A stretch of 64,000 bases of DNA from Paenibacillus sp. cl123 (GCF_900101595.1 NZ_FMYY01000007.1:178298-242297); one strand, 5' to 3'. Positions 15,822 to 24,353 are shown, counted from the stretch's first letter. Made by a program: numbers and translations. The notes: generated from the letters alone by a model not told the origin.

Positions 15822-16905
15822 TTTGCTTTCCTCCCAATACGTATTTGACCACCTTGGTCGAAACGTCCCGGTCGGTATACCCCTCCGGGAACTCCCAATC
15901 CGTGGGCAGCTTGACCATGAGCTTTACGGCGTCTGCAATTTGCCCGGCATTCAAGCCGGCTACCACGTTGCTCCCGCAATCCACGGTTTCCGGCCGTTCG
16001 GTCGTATGGCGCATTGTAACGGTCGGCACGCGCATCAGGCAGCATTCCTCCTGCACCGTCCCGCTGTCGGTCATTACACAGAGCGCTTCACGCTCCAGGC
16101 GAACAAAATCGAAGAAGCCAAACGGCTCATGGAATTCTACAAGCGGATGCGGGTGTACATGGCCGAGAGCGGCGATGCGGGAGCGGGTGCGGGGATGAAT
16201 GCTGCAGATGATACGCCGGTTGTCGCGTGCGGCGATGTCGTTTAGCGCTTGAAGGATCTGCTCCAGATGTTCGGGAACGTCCACATTTTCCGCGCGGTGT
16301 GCCGTGACCAAGTAGTAGTCCCGGGGAATCAACTGGAGCTTGTCGAGAATTCGGCTGGAATCGATGCTGGACGCGTAAGCCTGAAGCACCTCGTAGATCG
16401 GGTTGCCTGTCAGGACGATGTGATCCGCCGGGCAGCCCTCTCTGCTCAAATTCCGCTTGCTCCCCGGGGTATAGGGCATATTGATCGTGGATACCGCGTC
16501 GATGATTTTGCGGTTTTTTTCCTCCGGCACCCGCAGGTCGTAGCAGCGGTTGCCGGCTTCCATATGCATGACGGGAATTCCCATCCGCTCCGCCACAATG
16601 GCGCATAGCGCGCTGTTCGTATCGCCCAGCAGCAGCACCTTGTCAGGGCGCTCCCGCTCCAGAATGTCCGCCACCTGGCCAAACATGGCCGACAGCTGCG
16701 CGCCGAGCGCCGAGCTGCGATGATCCAGCACATAGTCGGGCTGACGCAGATTCATCTCCTCGAAGAACACGTCGCTCAGGCTGCGCGTAAAGTTCTGACC
16801 CGTATGCACCAGCACGTGGCGTTCGGCCAGATCGTCCAGCTTCCGAATGATCAGGCTAAGACGAATGATCTCAGGCCTTGTGCCCAGTATTGTAACGATC
16901 TTCAT
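15814..16905 (-). CDS. UDP-HexNAc 2-epimerase (WecB/FnlC family)
   Basis: 363 residues. Non-hydrolysing 2-epimerase fold: MKIVTILGTRPEIIRLSLII, VHTGQNF, LLGDTNSALCA, HMEAGNR, YYLVTAHRAENV, the Glu-containing TDSGTVQEECCLMRVP and TMRHTTERPETVDCGSN. In the FnlABC and WbvBRD pathways this enzyme inverts C2 in the last step. The ATG at 16905 follows AAAGGTG by 6 bases; an ATG two codons earlier overlaps that site. It is followed directly by the 4,6-dehydratase and then the reductase, so the order is C-A-B on the transcript. Confidence 0.9.
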   Translation of the reverse strand: MKIVTILGTRPEIIRLSLIIRKLDDLAERHVLVHTGQNFTRSLSDVFFEEMNLRQPDYVLDHRSSALGAQLSAMFGQVADILERERPDKVLLLGDTNSALCAIVAERMGIPVMHMEAGNRCYDLRVPEEKNRKIIDAVSTINMPYTPGSKRNLSREGCPADHIVLTGNPIYEVLQAYASSIDSSRILDKLQLIPRDYYLVTAHRAENVDVPEHLEQILQALNDIAARDNRRIICSIHPRTRSRIAALGHVHPHPLVEFHEPFGFFDFVRLEREALCVMTDSGTVQEECCLMRVPTVTMRHTTERPETVDCGSNVVAGLNAGQIADAVKLMVKLPTDWEFPEGYTDRDVSTKVVKYVLGGKQNV

Positions 16906-16937
16906 GCTCATCACCTTTCGTAAAAATAGGCTCCGGT

Positions 16938-18818
16938 TCACCCCGAACGGCGTCTATGCCGTCGTCTTGCTCTCCGAGTCACTCGGGCGGAGGCCGCAGG
17001 CCGCCGATGCCCCCGGGTGTGATGACGCCGTGTTCCCCGAAGCCGCTTTCTGCCCGCGGAATGACGTTTCCTCCGCCGGAGCAGCCGCTTTCCGCCCGGC
17101 TTGCGCCTGGCCTTGAGCGGAAGCTTTCTCAGCGGCCTTCGCCTTAATTTGAGCTTGCGCCGTCTCCCGGACTTGCGGAGCTTGCGGGAGAGCGCCCGCG
17201 TCCGCGTTCGCGAGCTTCTCAGCGCTTCTCCCAGCGGGAGTAAGTCCAGTTCGCTGTCCGGCAGCTCCACGACACGCTCCGGCGTATAACCCCTCTGACG
17301 CAGTGCCGCCTGGGAAGCAAACGGGAATCTCCGGCCGTGGGCAATGAGATAGACTCTCGGCCCCGAGCCCTTGGCCAGCAGTATCGCCGGCCGATTGCCG
17401 GCCGAAGGAGGCGTATGCCGGATCTCGGGGCCGGTAGGCAGCGCATAGAGCCACGCATCGGGCACGACCCGCACCTCCTCCCAGCGGTACCGGTAGAACC
17501 GCATCGTTTCTTCCGTCGCGAAAGGCCGCTTCATCCCTGACTCCAGAAGAAAAACAGCTGCGCTGCGCTCGCCCTTGTACAGCCAGCCCGGGTCCAAATC
17601 CCTGCCGGGGCTGGCCGCTCGGCCGACGCTTCTCTGCTTGCTCTCGTCATAGAACCGCTCCGCCAGAGGTCTCAGCCGCCGACGATACGCTTCGATGCCA
17701 TAAGCGGCCTCAAGCGAGGCTCGGCCCGCCTGTCTGCGCCCCTCCGCTCCGGCTGCGTCCGAGTCGAGCAGCTCCAGGACCCGGTCGGCCAGCCCGGCGG
17801 CATCGCCCTTATCCGCCAGCCAAGCGCCGTGACCGACGGCCAGCATGATCTCTTCAAGCCCGCCTGCCCGGTAGGCGACGACATCTGCGCCGAACAACAG
17901 CCCCTCGGCAGCCGTCAAGCCGAAGCCCTCGTCAATCAGACTCGGCACCACGAGCATATCCAGAGCGGGAAACAGCCGTTCGATACGGGGCTCGAAGCTT
18001 CGCCATTGAAACCTTGCTCCGCAGCCGGTCGCCCGGATTTGATTCGAACAACGGGTAAAATACGCTTCATCCGTCACATTGCCGACGATCAGAAACCGGG
18101 TATGAGGCCGTCTCAACGCCACCTCAGCCGCCATCGTCACGAAGTGCTCAAGTCCCTTCTCCTCATGCAGACTGGAGGAAATATACCCGATCAGCCGCTC
18201 TCCGGCGCGGATACCCAGCTCCAGCCGTCTGAGTTCGCGATGATAAGGCCATTCCTCCGGACGAAGCTCCTCCAGCCGCCAGGTCGGCGGAAGCAGATGA
18301 GCCTTGGCCCCCGCGGCCTGAGAGTGCATTCGGATCGGACGAAGCGTCGTTTCCGAGATGCCGACGATCCAGTCGGCATAGCTGTTCATCAGGCTAACGG
18401 TCTGCGAGGTCCAGGCGTTTTCCGTTATTTTCTCCGTCACAAACCAGGCCACCGGCACTCCCGCCACGCGAGCCGCAGCGGCAGGGAATACATTCAGGCA
18501 AGTATTCACCACCACCAGATCGGGCTGATGCATGTGAAGCAGGTTCACGAGCCTCTCATGCTCCCCGCGGTCCAGCCTGGCCTCCACCTCCTGCCGAAGA
18601 TCGGGGCCCGGATTAAACATCTGCCAGACGAGGGGCACCTCATGAATGACCGTACGGATACCGGCCGCCTCCGCCTCCTGCGCAAGCAGCCCGGATTCCG
18701 GAGCGACCAGCGTGCATTCGGCGTACTGCCCCAGTTCCCGGGCAAGCAACAGCAAATATTTTTCAGCGCCAGTGATCATCTGATTTCCACTCACATGTGA
18801 AAAAAGCATGATTTTCAT
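16938..18818 (-). CDS. GT4 glycosyltransferase with C-terminal repeat domain and basic tail
   Basis: 626 residues. The GT4/GT-B domain spans about residues 1-390 (MKIMLFSHVSGNQMITGAEK; LIGYISSSLHEEKGLEHFV; donor-site SLIDEGFGLTAAEGLLFGAD). Residues of about 400-530 hold three units with the pattern LYKG..VFLLESGMKRPFATEETM, LAKGSGPRVYLIAHGRRFPF and GYTPERVVELPDSELDLLPLG. This K-G-..-VYLI-G-RRPF repeat occurs in various cell-surface proteins. The last 100 residues are almost all Arg/Lys/Gly/Ala. The ATG at 18818 overlaps the stop of a 14-codon leader frame with a good ribosome site, so translation is probably coupled. The alternative frame across the tail is Ala/Gln-rich, so a frameshift cannot be wholly excluded. 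Confidence 0.82.
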   Translation of the reverse strand: MKIMLFSHVSGNQMITGAEKYLLLLARELGQYAECTLVAPESGLLAQEAEAAGIRTVIHEVPLVWQMFNPGPDLRQEVEARLDRGEHERLVNLLHMHQPDLVVVNTCLNVFPAAAARVAGVPVAWFVTEKITENAWTSQTVSLMNSYADWIVGISETTLRPIRMHSQAAGAKAHLLPPTWRLEELRPEEWPYHRELRRLELGIRAGERLIGYISSSLHEEKGLEHFVTMAAEVALRRPHTRFLIVGNVTDEAYFTRCSNQIRATGCGARFQWRSFEPRIERLFPALDMLVVPSLIDEGFGLTAAEGLLFGADVVAYRAGGLEEIMLAVGHGAWLADKGDAAGLADRVLELLDSDAAGAEGRRQAGRASLEAAYGIEAYRRRLRPLAERFYDESKQRSVGRAASPGRDLDPGWLYKGERSAAVFLLESGMKRPFATEETMRFYRYRWEEVRVVPDAWLYALPTGPEIRHTPPSAGNRPAILLAKGSGPRVYLIAHGRRFPFASQAALRQRGYTPERVVELPDSELDLLPLGEALRSSRTRTRALSRKLRKSGRRRKLKLRRRPLRKLPLKARRKPGGKRLLRRRKRHSAGRKRLRGTRRHHTRGHRRPAASARVTRRARRRHRRRSG

Positions 18819-18859
18819 AGGAATCGCCCGATGCCCCATCCGCTTGACGCGGTCGACAC
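18815..18859 (-). CDS. Leader peptide ORF coupled to the GT4 gene
   Basis: GTG start with GGAGGT seven bases upstream, 14 codons (MSTASSGWGIGRFL), and a TGA that overlaps the ATG of the GT4 gene as ATGA. The GT4 start has no ribosome site of its own, so ribosomes ending here probably re-initiate. The peptide has no recognisable function. Confidence 0.4.
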   Translation of the reverse strand: MSTASSGWGIGRFL

Positions 18860-18914
18860 GACGCTCACCTCCGCTTTCAAGTACTAAGCCCCTGCTCCGC
18901 TATGAACCTTGTGC

Positions 18915-18942
18915 ATATGCGCAGTTCCTAGGTCCATACAAT
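18915..18942 (+). promoter_or_regulatory. Sigma-E-like promoter reading into the minisatellite
   Basis: ATA (18915-18917), 17 bases, then CATACAAT (18935-18942) fits the known mother-cell consensus ATA-N16-18-CATACANT. It points right, away from the GT4 operon, into gene-free DNA with the 52-bp repeats. No matching -10 for the minus-strand operon is evident here. Confidence 0.45.
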
Positions 18943-19205
18943 ATATTAGCGGGACAACTGTAGCGGCACGTCATTTAGCCCCCGTCCATTCGTACAATTT
19001 GGCCGGGGGTATGGAAAAAATAGGGTAAAAGGGGGAGGGATAAGACGGAGGAAAGAGGCTGCAAGCAGACAGAATGAGATCATGGATGCATGGTGATCTC
19101 CTATAAGAAAATGCGCTTCTATGTTTCCATGCTCGGCGTGTGAGCGAAGCCATGGATGCGCACCATCTGCTGAGCAAGACAGGTTGCCTTAGCAAACGAC
19201 ACGGC

Positions 19206-19856
19206 GCGCGGTTAAAGGATGGGATGTGGGCGGAAAAATGCACAAAATGCACTCGGCAGGCGGGCAGGAGATGGGTTGTGGGTGGAAAAATGTACAAAAT
19301 GCACTCGGCAGGCGGGCAGGAGATGGGTTGTGGGTGGAAAAACGTACAAAATGCACTCGGCGGACGGACAGAAGTTGGGATGTGGGCGGAAAAACGTACA
19401 AAATGCACTCGGCGGGCGGGCAGAAGTTGGGATGTGGGCGGAAAAACGTACAAAAGGCACTCGGCAGGCGGGCAGGAGATGGGATGTGGGCGAAAAAACG
19501 TACAAAATGCACTCGGCGGGCGGGCAGGAGATGGAATGGGCGGAAAAACGTACAAAATGCACTCGGCGGGCGGGCAGGAGATGGGGTGTGGGCGGAAAAC
19601 CGCACAAAAGGCACTCGGCGCGAGGTTAAAAGATGGGAGGTGAGCGAAAAACCGTACAAAATGCACTCGGACGGCGGGCAAAGGACGGGAGGTGGGCGAA
19701 AAACCGTACAAAATACACTCGGCGGGCGGGCAGAAGATGGGAGGTGGGCGGAAAACCGCACAAAATGCACTCGGACGGCGGGCAAAGGATGGGAAGGTGG
19801 GCGAAAAACCGCACAAAATGCACTCGGCGCGCGGTTAAAAGATGGGATGTGAGCGG
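19206..19856. repeat. 52-bp minisatellite, 12 units
   Basis: The anchor ACTCGG recurs at 19251, 19303, 19355, 19407, 19459, 19511, 19561, 19613, 19665, 19717, 19769 and 19822: period 52, once 50 and once 53. Each unit contains CGTACAAAATGCACTCGG, then a G-rich stretch (GGCGGGCAGGAGATGGGATG). The period is not a multiple of three and the unit has few stops, so several frames on both strands stay open by chance; none has a convincing start. Units differ by point changes (AGAAGTTGG/AGGAGATGG; ATGC/AGGC). The two ends and one unit inside read GGTTAAAxGATGGGA. Flanking 18960-19200 and 19860-20080 hold no gene I can support. Confidence 0.9.
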
Positions 19857-20080
19857 AATGTCTGTTAAACACTATGAGAGATTGTGAAGCATTAATATAT
19901 GCAGCGAATATCGTGAGAGGTATGCGGGCGGAAGCAGCAGCTGGGTGGCTGCGCGGGCTGTAACGGCATTGGCTGACCCTTAAAGCCACTTCTCCCAGAT
20001 ATTTCCATTCTTACGAAATTCGGCGGCGCAGGAATGGGCGATTGAGCGACGAACAGTCGGACGAGATGATGGCGTGGAAC

Positions 20081-20104
20081 TGTAAACGGAATTCAGCGAC
20101 CCTA
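20081..20104. repeat. Dispersed intergenic repeat, copy 2
   Basis: TGTAAACGGAATTCAGCGAC followed by CCTA matches 5903-5926 at 22 of 24 positions. It lies in the gene-free stretch 18860-20654. Confidence 0.6.
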
Positions 20105-20494
20105 GACAGGCAGAATGAACGAAAATGGGACCGTTTCGTCTTATAAGGAACTCCTAGCTGTCTCCGTTGCCCTCAGGACAGCTTGTCCCACACCGCTTCA
20201 TCCCAAGAAGATGTCCTTGGCCTATGCGCACTCCTCCTTGCGTCCGCCATGGCAGCCCGGTTGACGGGATCGGTCTGACGAAGCTGGAAATCGAGCTTCC
20301 GGGTGCCGCCGGCAAACTAGAATCGAAGCGGCCGCCCGGCTAAAATACAAAAAGCGACATAAGCGCTCTGCCATCCAGCCGTCGCTTAGCCTGATTACAG
20401 CGCAGAAGCGGCTGGTCGTCATACCAGACCGAGGAGGCTTTCCCCGGCAGGCACTCTCGGCTAGCGCGGGGGGCGGGCCGGGCAGACTTCGCTC

Positions 20495-20625
20495 AGCTCA
20501 CGCGCCAGCCCGCTCTCCGCTCGCAGCGCCGAGCTGCGGCCGCAGTCTACGCTTTCGGCTCACGCGCCAGACCGCCTTCCCTGCACGCAGCCCGCTCTCC
20601 GCTCACACGCCGAGCTGGGGCTGCG
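20495..20625. repeat. Imperfect GC-rich direct repeat
   Basis: Two degenerate copies of CAGCCCGCTCTCCGCTC followed by CGCCGAGCTG (near 20505-20536 and 20588-20618), with further GCTCACGCGCCAG copies at 20495 and 20557. Gene-free DNA just downstream of the Arg-rich small gene. Confidence 0.5.
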
Positions 20626-20654
20626 GACATCGCTCTCGGACACCGTGCGCCGGG

Positions 20655-20978
20655 CTAACCCGGCGGCGGCTGTCCGTCCTTGATGCCCTGCTCCATCCCT
20701 ACGCTGAACGCTTCGTTATAGGCCTGATTGAACGCTTCGTTGTAGGCTTGCGCATACGACCGGCCTCTAACGCGGCTTCCGCCGACGCGGACGGCCGGAT
20801 GCCGCCGGCGCCGCCTTAGGGCTCTCGCCCCGGCACGTCTGGGCGCGCCCTTCCGCGGCCCTGCCGCCCTTCCTCCTGCTCTCCTGCCCGCAGCGGCGGG
20901 CCTGCGTTTGATTTTTGCGGCGCGCGAGCCGGCCGCTGGGCGTTTGGACCGTACGCTGCGTGTTTTTCTTTTTTTCAT
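20655..20978 (-). CDS. Small Arg-rich protein with Tyr/Asn/Ala tail
   Basis: 107 residues. The first 75 are extremely basic (KKRKTRSVRSKRPAAGSRAA; RRRRRHPAVRVGGSRVRGR). The C-terminus repeats YAQAYNEAFNQAYNEAF and ends SVGMEQGIKDGQPPPG, a Gly/aromatic heptad-like pattern related to the motif before the CgeB domains. The ATG at 20978 follows a perfect AAGGAGGT. A CATATCTTA box at 21020-21012 upstream resembles a sigma-K -10, but the -35 is absent. It follows the two CgeB genes on the same strand. I infer a small spore-surface or DNA/polyanion-binding protein; no family recognised. Confidence 0.7.
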   Translation of the reverse strand: MKKRKTRSVRSKRPAAGSRAAKIKRRPAAAGRRAGGRAAGPRKGAPRRAGARALRRRRRHPAVRVGGSRVRGRSYAQAYNEAFNQAYNEAFSVGMEQGIKDGQPPPG

Positions 20979-21058
20979 CCCCGACACCTCCTTCAAGCAT
21001 ACGCATCTCTATAAGATATGCAGGAAGTCCGCCCGGCGCCCGGGGATAGCCGCCTAAT

Positions 21059-22183
21059 TTATCCGAGAAGCAGCCGCATCATCTGGGCCATACGATGGGA
21101 ATACGTGTGCTCCGACATCGTGCGGCGCAGCGCACCGAGCGCGATCGCCCGGCGGGCCTCTTCATGGGCCAGGTAAAAGTCGATCTTTTCCTTAAGCTCC
21201 TCTGTCGAAGAGTAAGTGACGATCTCCTGATCGGGCGTATAGAAACGGGGCAGGTCCCCGCGCATATCGGTCAGCTGAAGCGTGCCGCAGCCTGCGATTT
21301 CGAAAGTCCGCGGATTCGGAGAAACAGCGCCGATCAGTCTGCTGTTATTGTTGAAGCTTTCGTCATCGACCGAGCGGTGCAGATTGATCGAAATTTTCAT
21401 CCCGTTGTAGTAGGTGGCCGTTTCCTCCGCTTCCATCCATTTGTTCAGCTCGATTTTGTCGCTCAGCAGCCGGTAAGACTTCAGCCGGTCCCACCAGAGG
21501 CCGGATATATACGTGTGGCGTTTGGCAAGGAAAGGAGCGATCTGATCGAAGAAATGCGCCCGGTTCCAGTAGGCCGAGCCGATAAATCCGACATCGTACC
21601 GGTAGTGAAGCGGAATCGGCTTCGGACGGAATATGCTCGGATTGGCGGCGAACGGCAGGTAGTGTACCTGTGCGCTTCCGTTGCTCCGGTACAGCTCGAC
21701 GCATTCCAGCTCCAGCGTAAATACCGCATCGTAGTGCAGCGTCATCGGCAGCGTCATATCCGTGTAATAGGGATCGTCCGTCAGCCAGACGGCGGTGCGG
21801 ACGCCGAGCGAGCGGATGAGGTCGATCCGGTCGACCTCCACATTCAGGCCGTCCAATACGATCACGTAATCCGGCTTGATCTGCTCGGCCGCCGCTACGA
21901 TATCCTGTACCGGTGTGAGCACGATAAGCTCTCTGACCAGCTCGCGAAGCGCTTCGATGATCGAAGCGTCCAGCGGCGAATAGGGGAAGCCCTTGCCCGA
22001 CGTAATGTACAGGATGCGAGCATCCCACCAGCCTTGCGACCGGATCGGCGACTGCCGCATCACCGCCTCGCAGCGGCCGTAATAATAGCCGTAATTCATA
22101 CCAAGCTGGTAGCCATGCTCCCTTCCTTCGCGACGGCCGAGGGCAGCCCCCGAGATCCGTTGATGCGCCGTTATCCCTGGCAT
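21059..22183 (-). CDS. CgeB-family spore glycosyltransferase-like protein
   Basis: 374 residues. A Gly/aromatic leader (EGREHGYQLGMNYGYYYGR, residues 19-37) precedes a GT-B type CgeB fold: LVLTPVQDIVAAAEQIKPDY VIVLDGLN, then VAVWLTDDPYY-like donor-side sequence (AVWLTDDPYYTD), YLPFAANPSIFRP, DVGFIGSAYWNR, INLHR, and NPRTFEIAGCGTLQLTDMR. CgeB in B. subtilis is a late mother-cell protein required for crust polysaccharide. It is a tandem paralogue of the next gene upstream, 21 bases away. GAGGAGGAACAGGA lies before the ATG. Likely adds sugars at the spore surface; donor unknown. Confidence 0.88.
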   Translation of the reverse strand: MPGITAHQRISGAALGRREGREHGYQLGMNYGYYYGRCEAVMRQSPIRSQGWWDARILYITSGKGFPYSPLDASIIEALRELVRELIVLTPVQDIVAAAEQIKPDYVIVLDGLNVEVDRIDLIRSLGVRTAVWLTDDPYYTDMTLPMTLHYDAVFTLELECVELYRSNGSAQVHYLPFAANPSIFRPKPIPLHYRYDVGFIGSAYWNRAHFFDQIAPFLAKRHTYISGLWWDRLKSYRLLSDKIELNKWMEAEETATYYNGMKISINLHRSVDDESFNNNSRLIGAVSPNPRTFEIAGCGTLQLTDMRGDLPRFYTPDQEIVTYSSTEELKEKIDFYLAHEEARRAIALGALRRTMSEHTYSHRMAQMMRLLLG

Positions 22184-22204
22184 TCCTGTTCCTCCTCTTC
22201 GTAA

Positions 22205-23386
22205 TTAGGTTTCATAGCCCAGCAGCCCGAGCAGCTGGCCGATTCGGCTGACGAAGGAATGCTCCGTCATGGTGCGGCGCAGTCCGTTAAAGGCGATCGT
22301 TCTCCGGATATCCTCATGCTTCAGATAATAATCTATCTTGGCGATGAGCTCTTCGGGACTCCCGAACACATCCAGATCGACCCCGGGCGTATAGTAGCGG
22401 GGCAAGTCTTGCCGCATGTCCGTCAGCTGCAGGGTGCCGCAAGCGGAAATTTCATATGTCCGCGGATTGACCGACATGGCCGGTATCCGCAGCGCATTGC
22501 GGTTATCCGTCTCATGGTCGGGCCCCCGGTGCAGGTTGATGACCAGCTTGGCGCCGCTGTAGTACAAGACGGATTCCTCGACGGGTATCCAGCCCGAGCG
22601 GACGAACCGCCGGACCATCCGGTAGTTGGACATGCGCTCCCACAAGCCTCCTCCGATAAAGACGCGCTTTCCCTGCAAATAAGGAGCAAGCCTGTCGAAG
22701 AAAGCTACCCGATTCCAGAAGGCCATGCCGATAAAGCAAATATCGCTGCGGTAATCGGGCGGCACCGGCATCGGACGGAAAAGCCCGGTGTCGGCAGCCA
22801 GCGGCAAATACCGGACCTGCGGGCATCCGGCTTGCTCGTAGAAGGGCACGCAGCTCTGCTCATGCGTGATCACCATATCGTAGCGCAGCGCGATGTCCGC
22901 CGTATAGTTCGTAAAGTACGGGTCGTCGGCGAACCAGATCACCGTCCGGATTCCGAGGCCGCGCACCCGGTCCACCTGCTCCAGATGGTCGGTGGGGAAT
23001 ACATGAAGACCGTTGAGCACAATCATCACATCCGGCCGGTGTTCCGCAGCCAGCTCTGCCATTCGCTCGGGCGTCCCTACTACAAGTTCCCGCACGCGGC
23101 TCTCCAGCCCTCCGGCGATCCCATGATCAAGCGCCTGGAAGCCCTGCGGGATGAATAACACTTTCAGCTCCAGGCGATTTCCCGGCTCCGGCTGTACGGT
23201 GCGGGCCCTGACTGCCTCGCAGCGGCCGTAGTGATACCCGCGCTCATAACCTGCGGCGCGCCCTTCCTTCCAGGCGGTTCGCCTGCCCTGCTTTACTACT
23301 CGCCCTACTACTCGCCTTACTACTCGCCTAGCCACTCGCTTTGCTGACCGCTTTGCTAATCGTAAGCGCCGTTTGTTAGCCTTCAC
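22205..23386 (-). CDS. CgeB-family protein with Arg-rich N-terminus
   Basis: 393 residues. Residues 1-36 are a strongly basic helix (RRLRLAKRSAKRVARRVVRR), followed by EGRAAGYERGYHYGRCEAV, the same Gly/aromatic motif as its paralogue. The CgeB domain is parallel throughout: VIVLNGLHVFPTD-like region, VIWFADDPYFTN, YLPLAADTGLFRP, DICFIGMAFWNR, INLHRGPDHETD, NPRTYEISACGTLQLTDMRQ. The two proteins end alike (LRRTM.EH..). GTG start with GAGGATGAGG upstream. Co-directional with rmlD just upstream, so it probably belongs to the rml transcript and may use its product. Confidence 0.88.
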   Translation of the reverse strand: MKANKRRLRLAKRSAKRVARRVVRRVVGRVVKQGRRTAWKEGRAAGYERGYHYGRCEAVRARTVQPEPGNRLELKVLFIPQGFQALDHGIAGGLESRVRELVVGTPERMAELAAEHRPDVMIVLNGLHVFPTDHLEQVDRVRGLGIRTVIWFADDPYFTNYTADIALRYDMVITHEQSCVPFYEQAGCPQVRYLPLAADTGLFRPMPVPPDYRSDICFIGMAFWNRVAFFDRLAPYLQGKRVFIGGGLWERMSNYRMVRRFVRSGWIPVEESVLYYSGAKLVINLHRGPDHETDNRNALRIPAMSVNPRTYEISACGTLQLTDMRQDLPRYYTPGVDLDVFGSPEELIAKIDYYLKHEDIRRTIAFNGLRRTMTEHSFVSRIGQLLGLLGYET

Positions 23387-23471
23387 CCCTCATCCTCTCC
23401 CCAGCGAAATGTGATCGTCCCATCGAGACCGGCGCCTGATCCCGTCCACCCGACTCCATCGAGCCCGGACT

Positions 23472-24353
23472 TCATCGGATCAGTCCTCCCCGGCCGCTCT
23501 CCGGCGGGGAGTCCCAGTCGACATGTATGAAGTGCTCCAGAGCGGACTTCCAGTCGCGCATGCGCGGAAGCCTCGCCCGGCGCAGCGCCAGATCCGTCAG
23601 GGCCGAGTTCGCCGGCCGCGGAGCAGGCAGAACAAACTCGTCGGAGCGCGCCGGCCGGATACGGACATCCCTGCGGCCGGCGGCCGCCAGGATCGCCTCG
23701 GCGAACGTGTATCGGGAGCAGAAGCCCCGATTGGACACATGGTATAGGCCATAAGCGTTCGTCTCCAGCAGACGCCCGATGCAAACGGCCAGATCCACCG
23801 TATAGGTCGGGGAGCCGTATTGATCGTCTACGACGGTCAGCTCCCGCTTGTTGCTTGCGGCCGCCAAAATTTTCGTCACAAAATTGCTGCCGTCTCTGCC
23901 ATACAGCCAGGAGGTCCTAACGATAAAGTGGCGGGCGTTCAACTCGCGGGTCAACTGCTCGCCGGCAAGCTTGGAGCGGCCGTATACCCCGAGCGGCTGA
24001 GTACAATCATTTTCCTTGTAGGGTTCGCCCTTCTCGCCGTCGAACACGTAGTCTGTGCTGACATACACGATGGCCGCGCCGACCAGCTCGGCGTACATCG
24101 CAGCATGGCCCGCTCCGACTGCATTGACCCGGAACGCCAGCTCCGGCTCCGACTCGGCCCGGTCCACTTGCGTATAGGCCGCCGCATAGATGACGGCGTC
24201 GGGAGCGATGGACAGGATGCGCTCGCGCATCGCGGCTTCGTCGGTCACATCCAGCTGCTGTCGGGTAAACGCATAGCAGGTATGAGCGGGCTCCAGCACA
24301 CGGACCAGATCGCGGCCGAGCTGGCCTCCCGCTCCGGTAATCAGCAGCTTCAT
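23472..24353 (-). CDS. rmlD: dTDP-4-dehydrorhamnose reductase
   Basis: 293 residues. RmlD fold: LLITGAGGQLGRDLVRVL, LDVTDEAAM, AAAYTQVDRAESEPELAFRV, YVSTDYVFDGEKGEPYKEND, the catalytic YGRSKLAGE, RTSWLYG, and YGSPTYTVDLA. Uses NADPH to reduce dTDP-4-keto-6-deoxy-L-mannose, the last step to dTDP-L-rhamnose. The ATG overlaps the rmlB stop. It corresponds in order to spsK in the B. subtilis sps spore-coat operon. The C-terminus extends slightly past the usual end with a Gly/Pro-rich segment. Confidence 0.93.
   Translation of the reverse strand: MKLLITGAGGQLGRDLVRVLEPAHTCYAFTRQQLDVTDEAAMRERILSIAPDAVIYAAAYTQVDRAESEPELAFRVNAVGAGHAAMYAELVGAAIVYVSTDYVFDGEKGEPYKENDCTQPLGVYGRSKLAGEQLTRELNARHFIVRTSWLYGRDGSNFVTKILAAASNKRELTVVDDQYGSPTYTVDLAVCIGRLLETNAYGLYHVSNRGFCSRYTFAEAILAAAGRRDVRIRPARSDEFVLPAPRPANSALTDLALRRARLPRMRDWKSALEHFIHVDWDSPPESGRGGLIR

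Noticed and set aside
19206-19856. CRISPR array
   Set aside because: Units are contiguous with no unique spacers and the period is uniform.
18971-19989. Long open frames on both strands across the minisatellite (up to 281 codons)
   Set aside because: They exist because a 52-bp unit with few stops rotates through frames; no ribosome site, no motif, and the same DNA is open in several frames at once.
20222-20422. 66-codon minus-strand frame
   Set aside because: No ribosome site, unusual composition, in a repeat-rich gene-free stretch.
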